Counted from the first letter of the stretch, positions 26,410 through 35,186 are shown. The stretch is 64,000 nt of DNA from UBA1794 sp050946375 (GCA_050946375.1 JBMNUT010000005.1:93391-157390); one strand, 5' to 3'. Notes: generated by a model not told the origin, from the sequence alone. A program made the numbers and translations.

Positions 26410-27690
26410 TTAATTGTTTGTTATGTATTTCAAGTCGTAAATTGTGAGCAGAAGCTGCATTTCGTGGAGAATCTTGCTCTGTATGGCCTGTTGCTCGGCA
26501 TTGATGTCGCGCATGAGGTCTGTCCCGGAGAGGGTTCCGCCGGCCATTTTCTTCTCGGAGGACTGGCGTATGGACTGCTTCAGGCGGATGATTTCGTCGT
26601 CATACTTGAGCTGTTCGGCATATTTGCGGACTGTTTTGTCTTTTTGTATGGCATCGAGCGAGGTATCGAACAGAAATGTTTCCCGTTGCGTCTCTACCAG
26701 CCGGATGTTGTTCTGGATGTTTTTGCGGCGGTTCTTCATGGTGTAGAAGTTACCGATGTTCCAAGTGAGCCTTACGCCTGCGGTGAGGTACAGACTGAAG
26801 TCGTTTTCGAACATGTCGAGCCCCGGTCTTCCATATCCGCCGGTGGCGTAGAGCCCTAATTTGGGCAGGAGTCCGGCAGTAATCTGTTGCTCTTCGCTCC
26901 GGTAGTTGCGTATCTGTGCTTCGTATAGCTGCAGCTCCGGGCGGCGCACTTCCTTGCTGTCGTACAAAACCTTCTCCCATTCCGGCTTGACGAACTCGGT
27001 GCGTTCATCCCAGTTTTGCCCCGTCAGCCGGGCGAGCATGGCCGTATATGCCGCTTTCGTCGTCTGGTATTCCGCTTCGTTCTGCTCCGCTTTCAGCAAG
27101 TCTACCTTGACTGCGTCCAGGTCGGCCTGGTTGGCAATCCCGTTTCGCATGTAGGAAGATACTTCGAGGCAGGTACGTTTCAGATTCTCTTTCAGCAAAT
27201 GGTTTTGGCACAACTGGGCATCTGCCAGCAGAATGCCGAAAAAGAGCTGATTGACCCGCTGATTGACGGCATAGAGGCTGACTTCTACGTTTTTGTCTTC
27301 CACTTCGGCAGACGTGCGTATCCTGTCGCGCTGCGACTGTATTTCGCCTCCGTCCCATATCGTCTGGCTTACGTCGAGTGCGAGCCCGTATTGGTCCTGG
27401 CTGAGCCGGGGGAACGACACGCCCTCCAGGCCTAACCGGGAGGCATCTATCGGGATTTCCGTTACGTCCGACTGCCAGGAGGCTTTGGCCGAGAGCGTCA
27501 GTTGGGGCAAATAGCCTTTGCGGGCGTTCTCCAGGTTGTAGTCTTTGGTCTTGGCGATTAAACCGTATTTCTTGATGAGCGGATAGTTTTCCTGTGCCAG
27601 CCGGTAGCAGTCGTCTATCGTAACCTGCGCCAGGACCGGGCTGCACAGCAGCAGTGTCATGCTTGCCAGGAGGGTTATTCTGTGCTTCAT
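26410..27690 (-). CDS. TolC-family outer membrane efflux protein
   Basis: This 426-residue protein has a signal peptide (1-21, ending VLAQ) and two structurally repeated halves of long amphipathic helices, typical of outer-membrane efflux channels. Features include DCYRLAQENYPLIKKYG at the N-terminus, GYLPQLTLSAKASW before the first beta strands, and GVRLTWNIGNFYTMKNRR before the second. It is the first gene of the efflux operon. Between it and tetR there is a terminator and a candidate TetR operator. Confidence 0.92.
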   Translation of the reverse strand: MKHRITLLASMTLLLCSPVLAQVTIDDCYRLAQENYPLIKKYGLIAKTKDYNLENARKGYLPQLTLSAKASWQSDVTEIPIDASRLGLEGVSFPRLSQDQYGLALDVSQTIWDGGEIQSQRDRIRTSAEVEDKNVEVSLYAVNQRVNQLFFGILLADAQLCQNHLLKENLKRTCLEVSSYMRNGIANQADLDAVKVDLLKAEQNEAEYQTTKAAYTAMLARLTGQNWDERTEFVKPEWEKVLYDSKEVRRPELQLYEAQIRNYRSEEQQITAGLLPKLGLYATGGYGRPGLDMFENDFSLYLTAGVRLTWNIGNFYTMKNRRKNIQNNIRLVETQRETFLFDTSLDAIQKDKTVRKYAEQLKYDDEIIRLKQSIRQSSEKKMAGGTLSGTDLMRDINAEQQAIQSKILHEMQLLLTIYDLKYITNN

Positions 27691-27708
27691 AGGGCTTAAA
27701 TGTGAGGT

Positions 27709-27724
27709 TTAATTGGCCGATTAA
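27709..27724. promoter_or_regulatory. Candidate TetR operator upstream of tolC
   Basis: TTAATTGGCCGATTAA is a 16-bp inverted repeat with one mismatch. It matches the site at 28440 in length and at TTAATTG...ATTAA. It lies 19 bases before the TolC-family start codon, between the gene and the tetR terminator. TetR proteins commonly bind such sites. Confidence 0.6.
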
Positions 27725-27741
27725 CTCGAATGCGAAATAAA

Positions 27742-27779
27742 AACGGAATGCAACGCCCGAGGCGCGTCGGCAGTCCGTT
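27742..27779 (-). terminator. Terminator of tetR
   Basis: On the minus strand the arms aacggactgccgacgc and gcgttgcattccgtt pair with one bulge and a mismatch around a 7-base loop, followed by TTTTTATTT. It starts 11 bases after the tetR stop, so tolC has its own promoter. Confidence 0.75.
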
Positions 27780-27789
27780 GCGTTTCTTT

Positions 27790-28413
27790 TTACTTTTGCT
27801 TGAGGCTGGCCAGAATGGTGGCCGTGACTTCTTTCTTTCTCTTCTCGAACAGTTGTTCGCGCTCTGCGTCTGATATGCCCAATACGTTCTGCACCAGTGG
27901 GGCAATCAGTACGGAGCCTGCGTTCAGGGATATGATGGTGGTCAGGAAATCGAAAAGGCTGATGGGACGTATGTGCCCTTTTTCTATTTCCTCGTCCAGC
28001 TTCTTTTTCAGTATGGGCACCAGCGGGCGCACGTGATTCAGCATCGTGTTGATCAGTACGCTTATCGTTTCGTTCGGGCCGTTCAGATGCTCGCGCAGTA
28101 TGAAAGGCATTATCTGCGGATTTTTCTTGAAGAAGTCCATGTGCATGCTTACCATGTTGCAGATGCTTTCCTCGAAGCTGGTGGCCTGCTGGTTGATGCG
28201 TATCAGGTTGTCGGCTACTTCCTTCAGCTTTTCGCCATATACTTTTTCAAACAGATGTTCCTTGGTACGGTAATAATAGTGCACCAGCGCCTGGTTGCAG
28301 CCGGCTTCTTTGGCTATCTGGGCCGTTGTGGTTTTGATGAAGCCCTGTTGCAGAAACAGTTTTTCGGCAGCTTCCAGTATTTTGAACTCTGTACTCTGTT
28401 CGTTGGGATTCAT
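27790..28413 (-). CDS. TetR-family transcriptional regulator
   Basis: The start is at MNPNEQSTEFKILEAAEKLF (28413), giving 207 residues; the longer frame upstream covers non-coding repeats. The N-terminal helix-turn-helix is typical (FIKTTTAQIAKEAGCNQALVHYYYRTKEHLFEKV, about 27-60). The C-terminal ligand domain is of unknown specificity. It lies just upstream of the efflux operon on the same strand, with a similar inverted repeat in front of both. This predicts that it represses itself and the tolC operon and is released by an exported compound. Confidence 0.92.
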   Translation of the reverse strand: MNPNEQSTEFKILEAAEKLFLQQGFIKTTTAQIAKEAGCNQALVHYYYRTKEHLFEKVYGEKLKEVADNLIRINQQATSFEESICNMVSMHMDFFKKNPQIMPFILREHLNGPNETISVLINTMLNHVRPLVPILKKKLDEEIEKGHIRPISLFDFLTTIISLNAGSVLIAPLVQNVLGISDAEREQLFEKRKKEVTATILASLKQK

Positions 28414-28439
28414 GGGGTGATTCGAATTAAGTACGTTAT

Positions 28440-28455
28440 TTAATTGCTTAATTAA
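28440..28455. promoter_or_regulatory. Candidate TetR operator upstream of tetR
   Basis: TTAATTGCTTAATTAA has perfect 6-bp arms (7 bp with the flanking T/A) around a 4-base centre. It lies 26 bases before the tetR start, close to a weak -7-like TATATTGC (minus, about 28469-28462). The same 16-bp layout occurs at 27709. Confidence 0.6.
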
Positions 28456-28660
28456 ACTGCCGCAATATAGGCACTCTTGCGGAAAGAATGGCGGAAAGAT
28501 GCCTGTTTTTTTGTTTTTTAACAGCCTGTTGCCCTCAAATGACGGGTAAGGTGCTTTAGCGCAAGCCGCAGGGTGGGGAGAAACGGACGGTACGGAGCGG
28601 GGAGATTCGTCGGGGGTATTGCTCCCGTAGTGCGTGGGTCGGGGCAAAAAGGTGCGTGCC

Positions 28661-28737
28661 TTGCGGCGAAAAGCAGCAAGGCTTTTGGGAAAAAGGTGCA
28701 GTGGTTTCGGGCGGAAACTATGGCGCTTTTTTCTCTC
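28661..28737 (+). repeat. 22-bp periodic intergenic repeat, array 4
   Basis: Four units start at 28661, 28683, 28705 and 28727, exactly 22 bases apart each time. A partial unit precedes them at about 28641. The last unit touches the stop of the PAP2-like gene. The part of this gap at 28460-28640 shows nothing else clear. Confidence 0.75.
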
Positions 28738-29374
28738 AGGGCATGAAGAAGTAGTAGCCTAATGCGGCAATGATGGAGATGAACCCTATGGCGTAGCCTA
28801 TGGCCACTTCAGCGGCGGTGTGGTGCTTGAGGATGATACGGGCAGAACCGACAACGCCGGTGAGAAGAATGAAGAAGGAGAGCTGGAGAAGGGGGTTGAA
28901 GTTGAGCAGGAAGCCGAAGATGACGACTCCGGCGGTGGCGCCGCCCAGGGGAATCATGTGCTCGCTGACTTTGAAGCGGAAGTTGGCCAGGGCGCTCAAA
29001 ACGATGGCTATGAGGGTGCCGAGCAGAATGCCGTACATGTAGCGGGGGAGGCTCATTTGCTGCATGACGAAGTAGCAGAGTAGATGGCAGACGAAGGTGA
29101 TGCCGTAGGGCACGAGGCGCTTGCGGCGGTCGCGCCAGGCGGTGGGGCGCCAGCCCATGGCGCGGCGGTAGGCGTGGAGGCTGACGGCGGGGAAGAAGAT
29201 GGTGAAGAAGTAGACGACGAGTAGTACGAGCAGGCGGTAGGGGAGGGGGAGTATGGCGAGATAGGTGAAGAAGAGGAGCACAACGAAGGAGAGGAAGGTG
29301 GCTGCAAAGGGTGTGCAGAGGGCGGAGAGGAGGCGCAGGCTGTGGTAGAGGCGCCGGTTGAGCATTTGTTTCAT
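28736..29374 (-). CDS. PAP2-like integral membrane protein
   Basis: The 212-residue protein has about six membrane segments. The C-terminal part resembles PAP2 lipid phosphatases: SEHM in place of the SGH motif and SARIILKHHTAAEVAIG in place of SR-x5-H-x3-D, with Glu for Asp. The N-terminal K-x6-RP motif is not obvious. Such enzymes remove phosphate from lipids such as undecaprenyl diphosphate at the outer face of the inner membrane. The departures from consensus are seen in Bacteroidetes members, so activity is plausible but unproven. Confidence 0.7.
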   Translation of the reverse strand: MKQMLNRRLYHSLRLLSALCTPFAATFLSFVVLLFFTYLAILPLPYRLLVLLVVYFFTIFFPAVSLHAYRRAMGWRPTAWRDRRKRLVPYGITFVCHLLCYFVMQQMSLPRYMYGILLGTLIAIVLSALANFRFKVSEHMIPLGGATAGVVIFGFLLNFNPLLQLSFFILLTGVVGSARIILKHHTAAEVAIGYAIGFISIIAALGYYFFMP

Positions 29375-29506
29375 TGTGGGGCGGTGGTATGGTGGTTCAC
29401 TTTCTTTTTTTGTATTCGTTTGTTTGTTTGGGGAGGGGGTGCTTCGCCTGGCCTGTCGAGGCGTTGGGGGAAGAATCCGTGAGTGAGGGTGCGAAGCCTT
29501 GTGGGG

Positions 29507-31378
29507 CTATTGCTGTCGTGGAGGTGCGTCGGGGCCGAAGTAGAATCCGGGTTGGCAGGGCTGGTTGTAGCCTACGTTCTGGGTGGCGAGACTGATGCGG
29601 TAGATGGGGTCGGCGAGGAAGGTGGTGGCGCGACAGGCGGTGGGGTGCGGGGTGACGTAGAGGCGCAGGGTGTCGGCCGTGGCGGCGGGCATGAGGATTT
29701 CCTCGCGCCAGTCTCCGAGGAGGTCGGCGGCGAGGCTGGGGGTGGACTTGGTGCCGTTGGTGGAGGTAGCGCCTGTCATGTGGAGAATGGGGTGGGCTCG
29801 CTGGTCGGCGGGGTTGTATTTGCTGACGGTGGTGCCGTCGAGAAGTTCGCGCAGGAGGTCGCCGTCCCACCAGATGGCCATGTTGATGGGCAGTTTGGCG
29901 TCGGGGGCTATGTTGCGTCCTTGTGCGTTGAGGATGCCGTGGGTGCGGCTTGACCACATTTCGAGCCCGGGGTTGTTGGGGTCGATGTCGGCGGCGAGGC
30001 ATCGGCCTACGTCGTCGGTGCTGGGAATCTGGAAGAGGATGCGTCCGGTGGCGGCGTCGCGGAGGGTGGTTCCGGAGCGGCGGTTTTCGTGGCAGGCCCA
30101 TACCTGGAGGCTGCTGTCGGCAGGTAGGAAGGCAGTCATGTGGAGGGCGTCGCCGTGGCCGAGGCCGGTGGTGTAGAGACCGGTGCCGTTGTGGTCGACG
30201 GTCATGGAGCCGTAGATGATTTCGTCGCATCCGTCGCCGTCAATGTCGCCTACGCGGAGGTTGTGGTTGCCCTGCCCGGCGTAGGCTTGCCAGCGGGGGT
30301 CGGTGGTGTCGAATATCCATTGTGGGGTGAGTTGGGCTCCGTCCCACTGGTAAGCCACGATGGCTGTGCGGGTATAGTAGCCGCGGCAGGTGACGAGACT
30401 GGGGCGGGTGCCGTCGAGGTAGGCTACGCAGGCGAGGAAGCGGTCGCAGCGGTTTCCGTAGTTGTCGCCCCATGCCTGGGTGTCGCCTCGCGCGGGGAGG
30501 TAGCCGATGGTGGTGAGAGCGTGGCCGTCGCGGCCGTCGAAGAGGGTGAGGTATTCGGGCCCGTCGAGTATTCGGCCTTGCGGGTTGCGCCAGTCGGCTT
30601 GTGGGTTTCCGATGGTGCGGCCTCGTCCGTCGGTGGTTTCGTCGGCGGTTTTCAGGGCGATTTCGGCGCATCCGTCGCCGTCGAAGTCATAGGCTATGAT
30701 TTGGGTGTAGTGTGCTCCGGCGCGTATGTTGCGGCCGAGGTCGATGCGCCAGAGGCGGTGGATGCTGTCGGCGCTGGTGCGGGTGCCGGAGGAGTGCTGG
30801 GGAAGTAGTTCGTAGCAGTCGATGTAGACGTTGCCGGTGTATCCGTTGTGGGCGTTGTCGTGGGCATTGGTGGGCTCCCATTTGAGGATGATTTCCAGTT
30901 GGCCGTCGCCGTCTGTGTCGGCTGCGGTAGCGTCGTTGGGGGTGTAGGTATAGGCTTCGCCGGCGGGGGTGATGCCTCCGTCGGGGCGGTCGAGGGGTAT
31001 TTCGAGATAGCCTGTGGGCGCGTCAGCGGGCAGGTGGCAGCGGTTGCCGGCAAGGGTGTCGGCGGGTGTGGGTATCAGAGGGCGGACTTCGTAGTCGGCG
31101 CTTTGCCCGGTGGGCAGATAGTCGCGCACAAAGGTGGCGCCGGTGAGGGGGCGGGAGCTGAGAGGTTTGCCGTCGCGGTAGACTTGGAAGGCGAGGCCGG
31201 CGGGATCGTCGCGCAGCAGGCGCCACTGTATGGCTACGCTGTCAGGATGGGTACGCACGGCTACAAGGCCGCGGCCGAGGTGTTCCATCTGCAGGCGGGC
31301 AAAGTCGTAACGCGGTTGGGCTGTGCACAGTGTGGCGCACAGGGTAGCTATAAAAAGGAGGAGGCTGGTTTTCGTCAT
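29507..31378 (-). CDS. Rhamnogalacturonan lyase, PL11 family
   Basis: The start is set at MTKTSLLLFIATLCATLCTAQ (31378), which gives a clean signal peptide and 623 residues. The sequence matches PL11 (YesW/YesX-like). An N-terminal fibronectin-like domain (about 25-130; HLGRGLVAVRTHPDSVAIQWRLL) is followed by an eight-bladed propeller with metal-binding loops (DTDGDGQLEIILKWEP, DFDGDGCAEIALKTAD, DIDGDGCDEIIYG). The enzyme cleaves the rhamnogalacturonan I backbone of pectin by beta-elimination, needing calcium. No SusC/SusD genes are nearby. Confidence 0.92.
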   Translation of the reverse strand: MTKTSLLLFIATLCATLCTAQPRYDFARLQMEHLGRGLVAVRTHPDSVAIQWRLLRDDPAGLAFQVYRDGKPLSSRPLTGATFVRDYLPTGQSADYEVRPLIPTPADTLAGNRCHLPADAPTGYLEIPLDRPDGGITPAGEAYTYTPNDATAADTDGDGQLEIILKWEPTNAHDNAHNGYTGNVYIDCYELLPQHSSGTRTSADSIHRLWRIDLGRNIRAGAHYTQIIAYDFDGDGCAEIALKTADETTDGRGRTIGNPQADWRNPQGRILDGPEYLTLFDGRDGHALTTIGYLPARGDTQAWGDNYGNRCDRFLACVAYLDGTRPSLVTCRGYYTRTAIVAYQWDGAQLTPQWIFDTTDPRWQAYAGQGNHNLRVGDIDGDGCDEIIYGSMTVDHNGTGLYTTGLGHGDALHMTAFLPADSSLQVWACHENRRSGTTLRDAATGRILFQIPSTDDVGRCLAADIDPNNPGLEMWSSRTHGILNAQGRNIAPDAKLPINMAIWWDGDLLRELLDGTTVSKYNPADQRAHPILHMTGATSTNGTKSTPSLAADLLGDWREEILMPAATADTLRLYVTPHPTACRATTFLADPIYRISLATQNVGYNQPCQPGFYFGPDAPPRQQ

Positions 31379-31444
31379 GGCTTGAGGGTCTGTTTTTGTT
31401 TGACGAAGGGTGTATTTCGAAGGGGCGTAGTGTTCATTTTCGAG

Positions 31445-31452
31445 CAAAAGTA
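31445..31452 (-). promoter_or_regulatory. -7 box of the PL11 lyase gene
   Basis: The minus strand reads TACTTTTG, 66 bases before the lyase start. It is part of a divergent promoter region with 31476. Confidence 0.5.
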
Positions 31453-31475
31453 CGCTTATTTTGCAGAATATGCTC

Positions 31476-31483
31476 TATCTTTG
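31476..31483 (+). promoter_or_regulatory. -7 box of the small protein-serS unit
   Basis: TATCTTTG on the plus strand, 33 bases before the 48-residue protein start. It is divergent from the PL11 promoter. Confidence 0.6.
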
Positions 31484-31516
31484 CCCGCAAACTACGCCGA
31501 TCAGCGGCAAAAAGAC

Positions 31517-31663
31517 ATGGCAGATAATTACTTGGAACGACAGTACGAGCTCTACGCTGCGCGTAAGGCGGCGTGGGAAAAGGCCAAGAAATGCGGCACG
31601 AAGGGCCGGTTGTCTCAGAGCAGGCCGCATGCTCAAACATTAAATGCTAAGAAGAAAGACTGA
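31517..31663 (+). CDS. Small basic protein upstream of serS
   Basis: A 48-residue frame starts MADNYLERQYELYAARKAAW and ends with AQTLNAKKKD. It is highly charged and helical, with no membrane segment. It lies 33 bases after a good -7 box and 8 bases before serS, so it would be co-transcribed with it. Similar short proteins of the type MADNYLE... are known to me as small Bacteroidetes hypotheticals. Function unknown. Confidence 0.6.
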   Translation: MADNYLERQYELYAARKAAWEKAKKCGTKGRLSQSRPHAQTLNAKKKD

Positions 31664-31671
31664 TTTATACT

Positions 31672-32946
31672 ATGCTGACTATTAAACAAATTACGGAGCA
31701 GACCGAGGCAGTCGTCAAAGGTTTGCAGAAGAAGCGTTTCGAACATGCCGCCGAGGCTATCGCCAAAGCTATTGAACTGAACGACCGTCGGCGTGCGGCG
31801 CAAACGGAGTTGGACCATAATCTGGCGGAAGTAAACACTTTGTCCCGTTCCATCGGCAGTCTGATGAAGGCCGGTAAGAAAGAAGAGGCCGAGGCTGCCA
31901 AGCAGTCGGTAGGCCGTCTGAAAGAACGTGCAAAGGAGTTGGACGCAACGAAGTCGCAAGCTGAATCCGAACTGCAGGAATTGCTTTATACCATACCCAA
32001 TGTGCCGCACGAGAGCGTGCCCGAAGGGGCAGGTGCGGAAGACAATGTAGTGGAACGCACGGGTGGCGTGATGAAGAAACTGCCGGAAAATCCGTTGCCC
32101 CACTGGGAGTTGGCCAAAAAGTACGATTTGATTGACTTCGATCTTGGGGTGAAAATAACGGGTGCAGGCTTCCCCGTCTACAAAGGACGCGGCGCACGCT
32201 TGCAACGGGCGCTTATCAATTTCTTCCTCGACGAGGCCCGCGCTGCCGGTTACCAGGAGATTATGCCTCCAACCGTCGTGAATGCTGCCTCGGGCTACGG
32301 CACCGGTCAGTTGCCCGACAAGGAAGGACAGATGTACCACTGCGAGGTGGACGACCTCTACCTTATCCCCACGGCTGAAGTTCCGGTAACGAACATTTAC
32401 CGCGACTGCCTGCTTTCCGAGGAAGACCTGCCCATCAAGAACTGTGCCTATACGCAATGTTTCCGCCGCGAGGCCGGTTCGTATGGCAAGAATGTGCGCG
32501 GCTTGAACCGTTTGCACGAGTTCTCCAAGGTGGAACTGGTGCGTATCGACACGCCGCAGCACTCCTATGAGTCGCTCAAGGAGATGCTGGCTCACGTGGA
32601 AGGCCTTGTGCAGAAGCTGGAGTTGCCGTACCGCATTCTGCGTTTGTGCGGCGGTGACATGAGTTTCACTTCGGCCCTTTGCTTCGATTTCGAGGTGTAT
32701 TCCGAGGCCCAACAGCGCTGGCTGGAAGTAAGTTCCGTATCCAACTTCGAGAGCTACCAGGCCAATCGCCTGAAGTGCCGTTACCGTACGGCGGAGAAAC
32801 GTATCGAGTTGTGTCATACGCTTAATGGTTCGGCTCTGGCCCTGCCGCGCATCGTGGCCGCCCTGCTGGAGAACAACCAGACTCCCGAGGGCATCACCAT
32901 CCCGGCCGCCTTGGTTCCCTACTGCGGCTTCGACCGGATTGACTGA
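31672..32946 (+). CDS. serS: Seryl-tRNA synthetase
   Basis: The 424-residue class II aminoacyl-tRNA synthetase charges tRNA-Ser and tRNA-Sec with serine. The N-terminal coiled-coil arm that holds the tRNA extra arm spans about residues 25-105 (rich in Ala, Glu, Lys). Motif 2 is FRREAGSYGKNVRGLNRLHEF, and motif 3 is seen in the SVSNFESYQANR and LNGSALALPRIVAALLENNQ stretches. The length is normal. A terminator follows. Confidence 0.97.
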   Translation: MLTIKQITEQTEAVVKGLQKKRFEHAAEAIAKAIELNDRRRAAQTELDHNLAEVNTLSRSIGSLMKAGKKEEAEAAKQSVGRLKERAKELDATKSQAESELQELLYTIPNVPHESVPEGAGAEDNVVERTGGVMKKLPENPLPHWELAKKYDLIDFDLGVKITGAGFPVYKGRGARLQRALINFFLDEARAAGYQEIMPPTVVNAASGYGTGQLPDKEGQMYHCEVDDLYLIPTAEVPVTNIYRDCLLSEEDLPIKNCAYTQCFRREAGSYGKNVRGLNRLHEFSKVELVRIDTPQHSYESLKEMLAHVEGLVQKLELPYRILRLCGGDMSFTSALCFDFEVYSEAQQRWLEVSSVSNFESYQANRLKCRYRTAEKRIELCHTLNGSALALPRIVAALLENNQTPEGITIPAALVPYCGFDRID

Positions 32947-32969
32947 TTCACGACTGTTTTATCTATAAA

Positions 32970-33007
32970 AGCCCGAGGTTTCCGTACGACGGAGCTTCGG
33001 GCTTTTT
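32970..33007 (+). terminator. Terminator after serS
   Basis: The arms agcccgag and cttcgggct (with a G-T pair or one-base bulge) enclose a 17-base loop and are followed by TTTT. The next promoter box begins only a few bases later. Confidence 0.75.
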
Positions 33008-33009
33008 CG

Positions 33010-33017
33010 TATCTTTG
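33010..33017 (+). promoter_or_regulatory. -7 box of the radical SAM gene
   Basis: TATCTTTG immediately after the serS terminator, 53 bases before the start at 33071. Confidence 0.55.
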
Positions 33018-33070
33018 CCGCTGTTGTGGCCGGAAGCCTCCGGTAAGTGGCGAAGAAAGGAAGCTGAAAC

Positions 33071-34336
33071 ATGAAGGAAGAAGTGCTCGAAAAGTTGAAA
33101 ATTCTGGCTGAGTCGGCCAAGTACGACGTGTCCTGCTCCTCGAGCGGCACCGTCCGCTCCAATCGGGGCAAGGGGTTGGGCAACACCGTGGGTGGGGTCG
33201 GCATCTGCCACAGCTTCGCCGAAGACGGGAGGTGCATCTCCTTGCTCAAGGTGATGCTTACGAATCACTGCATCTACGACTGCGCTTACTGCATCAACCG
33301 CCGCAGCAACGACTTGCCGCGGGCAACCTTTTCGGTGCGCGAGCTGGTGGAACTGACCATCGAGTTCTACCGCCGCAACTACATCGAGGGCCTCTTTCTC
33401 AGCTCTGGCGTGGTGCGCAATCCGGATTACACGATGGAACGCCTCGTGCGCGTAGTCAAAGATTTGCGCGAGGTGCATCACTTCAACGGATATATCCATC
33501 TGAAAAGCATACCCGGTGCGAGCCGCGAGCTGGTGCGCGCCGCAGGATTCTATGCCGACCGCCTCAGCGTGAACGTCGAAATACCGAATGAGGCCAGCCT
33601 CCAGCGCCTGGCGCCGGAGAAGAACTTCGAGAGCGTTTTCCAGCCGATGCGCTTCATCCGTCAGGGGGTGCTGGAGAACCGCGAAGACCGGCGCCGCATG
33701 CGCCACGTGCCGCGCTTCGTGCCCGCGGGACAAAGCACGCAGATGATTGTAGGCGCCACGGCCGAAACCGACCGCGACATACTCTCCCTTTCGTCTGCTC
33801 TCTACGCGCGGCCTACCATGCGCCGCGTGTATTACTCCGGATATGTATCGGTCAATACCTACGACGAGCGCCTGCCGCGCCTCAAGCAGCCGCCACTTGT
33901 GCGCGAAAACCGCCTCTATCAGGCCGACTGGCTGCTGCGTTTCTATCAGTTCAAGGTGGACGAGATTGTCGACGAGGCGCATCCGTTGCTCGATCTGGAG
34001 CTTGATCCTAAACTTTCATGGGCCTTGCGCCATCCGGAGGTGTTCCCCGTTGACGTAAATCGTGCAGACTACGAAATGCTGCTCCGCGTGCCGGGTATCG
34101 GAGTGCACTCGGCCAAGTTCATCGTAACGGCGCGCCGCTACGGCCGGCTCGACAGCGCGCAGCTCAAGAAAATAGGCGTGGTGATGAAGAAGGCGCAGTA
34201 CTTCATCGTAAGTCGCGAACTGCCCGTGCGCACCGTCGACGCGCTTTCGGCCGAATCGGCCCGTGCCCTTTTCCTGCCCGCCCGCCGCAAGAAGAAAGGC
34301 GAGGGGCAGCTTCTCTTGGATTTCAGCGATGAATAA
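33071..34336 (+). CDS. Putative DNA modification/repair radical SAM protein
   Basis: The 421-residue protein has the radical SAM cluster motif C-x3-C-x2-C in HCIYDCAYCINRR (about residues 68-76), binding a [4Fe-4S] cluster and S-adenosylmethionine. Near the C-terminus is a helix-hairpin-helix DNA-binding motif (RVPGIGVHSAKFIVTARRYG, about 339-358). The family is usually annotated as a putative DNA modification/repair radical SAM protein and is nearly always next to the partner found here (34329), whose start overlaps this gene's stop by 8 bases. The chemical reaction is unknown. Confidence 0.9.
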   Translation: MKEEVLEKLKILAESAKYDVSCSSSGTVRSNRGKGLGNTVGGVGICHSFAEDGRCISLLKVMLTNHCIYDCAYCINRRSNDLPRATFSVRELVELTIEFYRRNYIEGLFLSSGVVRNPDYTMERLVRVVKDLREVHHFNGYIHLKSIPGASRELVRAAGFYADRLSVNVEIPNEASLQRLAPEKNFESVFQPMRFIRQGVLENREDRRRMRHVPRFVPAGQSTQMIVGATAETDRDILSLSSALYARPTMRRVYYSGYVSVNTYDERLPRLKQPPLVRENRLYQADWLLRFYQFKVDEIVDEAHPLLDLELDPKLSWALRHPEVFPVDVNRADYEMLLRVPGIGVHSAKFIVTARRYGRLDSAQLKKIGVVMKKAQYFIVSRELPVRTVDALSAESARALFLPARRKKKGEGQLLLDFSDE

Positions 34337-35096
34337 CGTTTTCTACTACGACACTTCGTTCGAAGGGCTGCTGTGCGTCGTCTTCGAAGCCTATGTGCAG
34401 AAGCAGTTTCCCGACGAGCTTTTGCCCGAAGGCACCCCCGCGCCGCTGTTCGTGGAGCGGGAGTTCCACGTCCCGACGCAGGAAGAACGGAGCCGCCGCG
34501 TATGGGCTGCCCTCGAAAAGAAGCTCTCTCCTGCCGCACGCCGCGGGCTGGAAATGGTGTGGCTCTCCGGCATTCCCGGTACCGACATGCTCCTCTTCCG
34601 CTACATACGCAAGACGCTCGATGCGAAAACCTCCGTGGAAACCGACTTCGGCGACCCCGACGTTCTGCGCTTTGCCCAGCTCTGCCACAAGGTGAGCCGC
34701 GAGGCGATGCGCCTCAAGCAGTTCGCCCGTTTCCAGAAAGCGGCCGACGGCACGTACTTTGCAGCCGTAGAGCCGGAATACGACGTGCTGCCTTTGGTCG
34801 TAAACCACTTCGCCGACCGTTTTTCCGACCAGCCGTGGTTGCTCTACGACCTGCGGCGCAACTACGGTTTCTACTACGATTTGCACGACCTGCGCGAAGT
34901 CGTTCTCGAAGACTCTCCCCTGCTCCGCAGCGGACGGCTGGGCGAAGCGCAGATGGCCGACGGCGAGCGGCAGTGGCAGCAACTGTGGAAAACCTATTTC
35001 AAGAGCATCGCCATACGCGAACGCCTCAATCCCCGCCTTCATAAGCAGAACATGCCGATGCGCTTCTGGCGGCACCTGACCGAAAAGCAGGACTGA
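34329..35096 (+). CDS. Partner of the radical SAM protein, probable DNA metabolism protein
   Basis: The start codon (34329) overlaps the end of the radical SAM gene, giving 255 residues beginning MNNVFYYDTSFEGLLCVVFE. The family is known as the 'probable DNA metabolism protein' found with the radical SAM gene. A C-terminal DUF4130-like part contains QLCHKVSREAMRLKQFARFQ, LPLVVNHFADRFSDQPW and HKQNMPMRFWRHLTEKQ. Some members are thought to resemble UDG-family proteins. Translational coupling implies a joint function with the enzyme. Confidence 0.88.
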   Translation: MNNVFYYDTSFEGLLCVVFEAYVQKQFPDELLPEGTPAPLFVEREFHVPTQEERSRRVWAALEKKLSPAARRGLEMVWLSGIPGTDMLLFRYIRKTLDAKTSVETDFGDPDVLRFAQLCHKVSREAMRLKQFARFQKAADGTYFAAVEPEYDVLPLVVNHFADRFSDQPWLLYDLRRNYGFYYDLHDLREVVLEDSPLLRSGRLGEAQMADGERQWQQLWKTYFKSIAIRERLNPRLHKQNMPMRFWRHLTEKQD

Positions 35097-35186
35097 CTCC
35101 TGTCGCCCCGGGCCGTATCCTTCCACCCGTCCGGCTGCGACTTTGCCGGGCGGGTGGCAGCGCCTTGTCCGCATTCATGCGGGACG

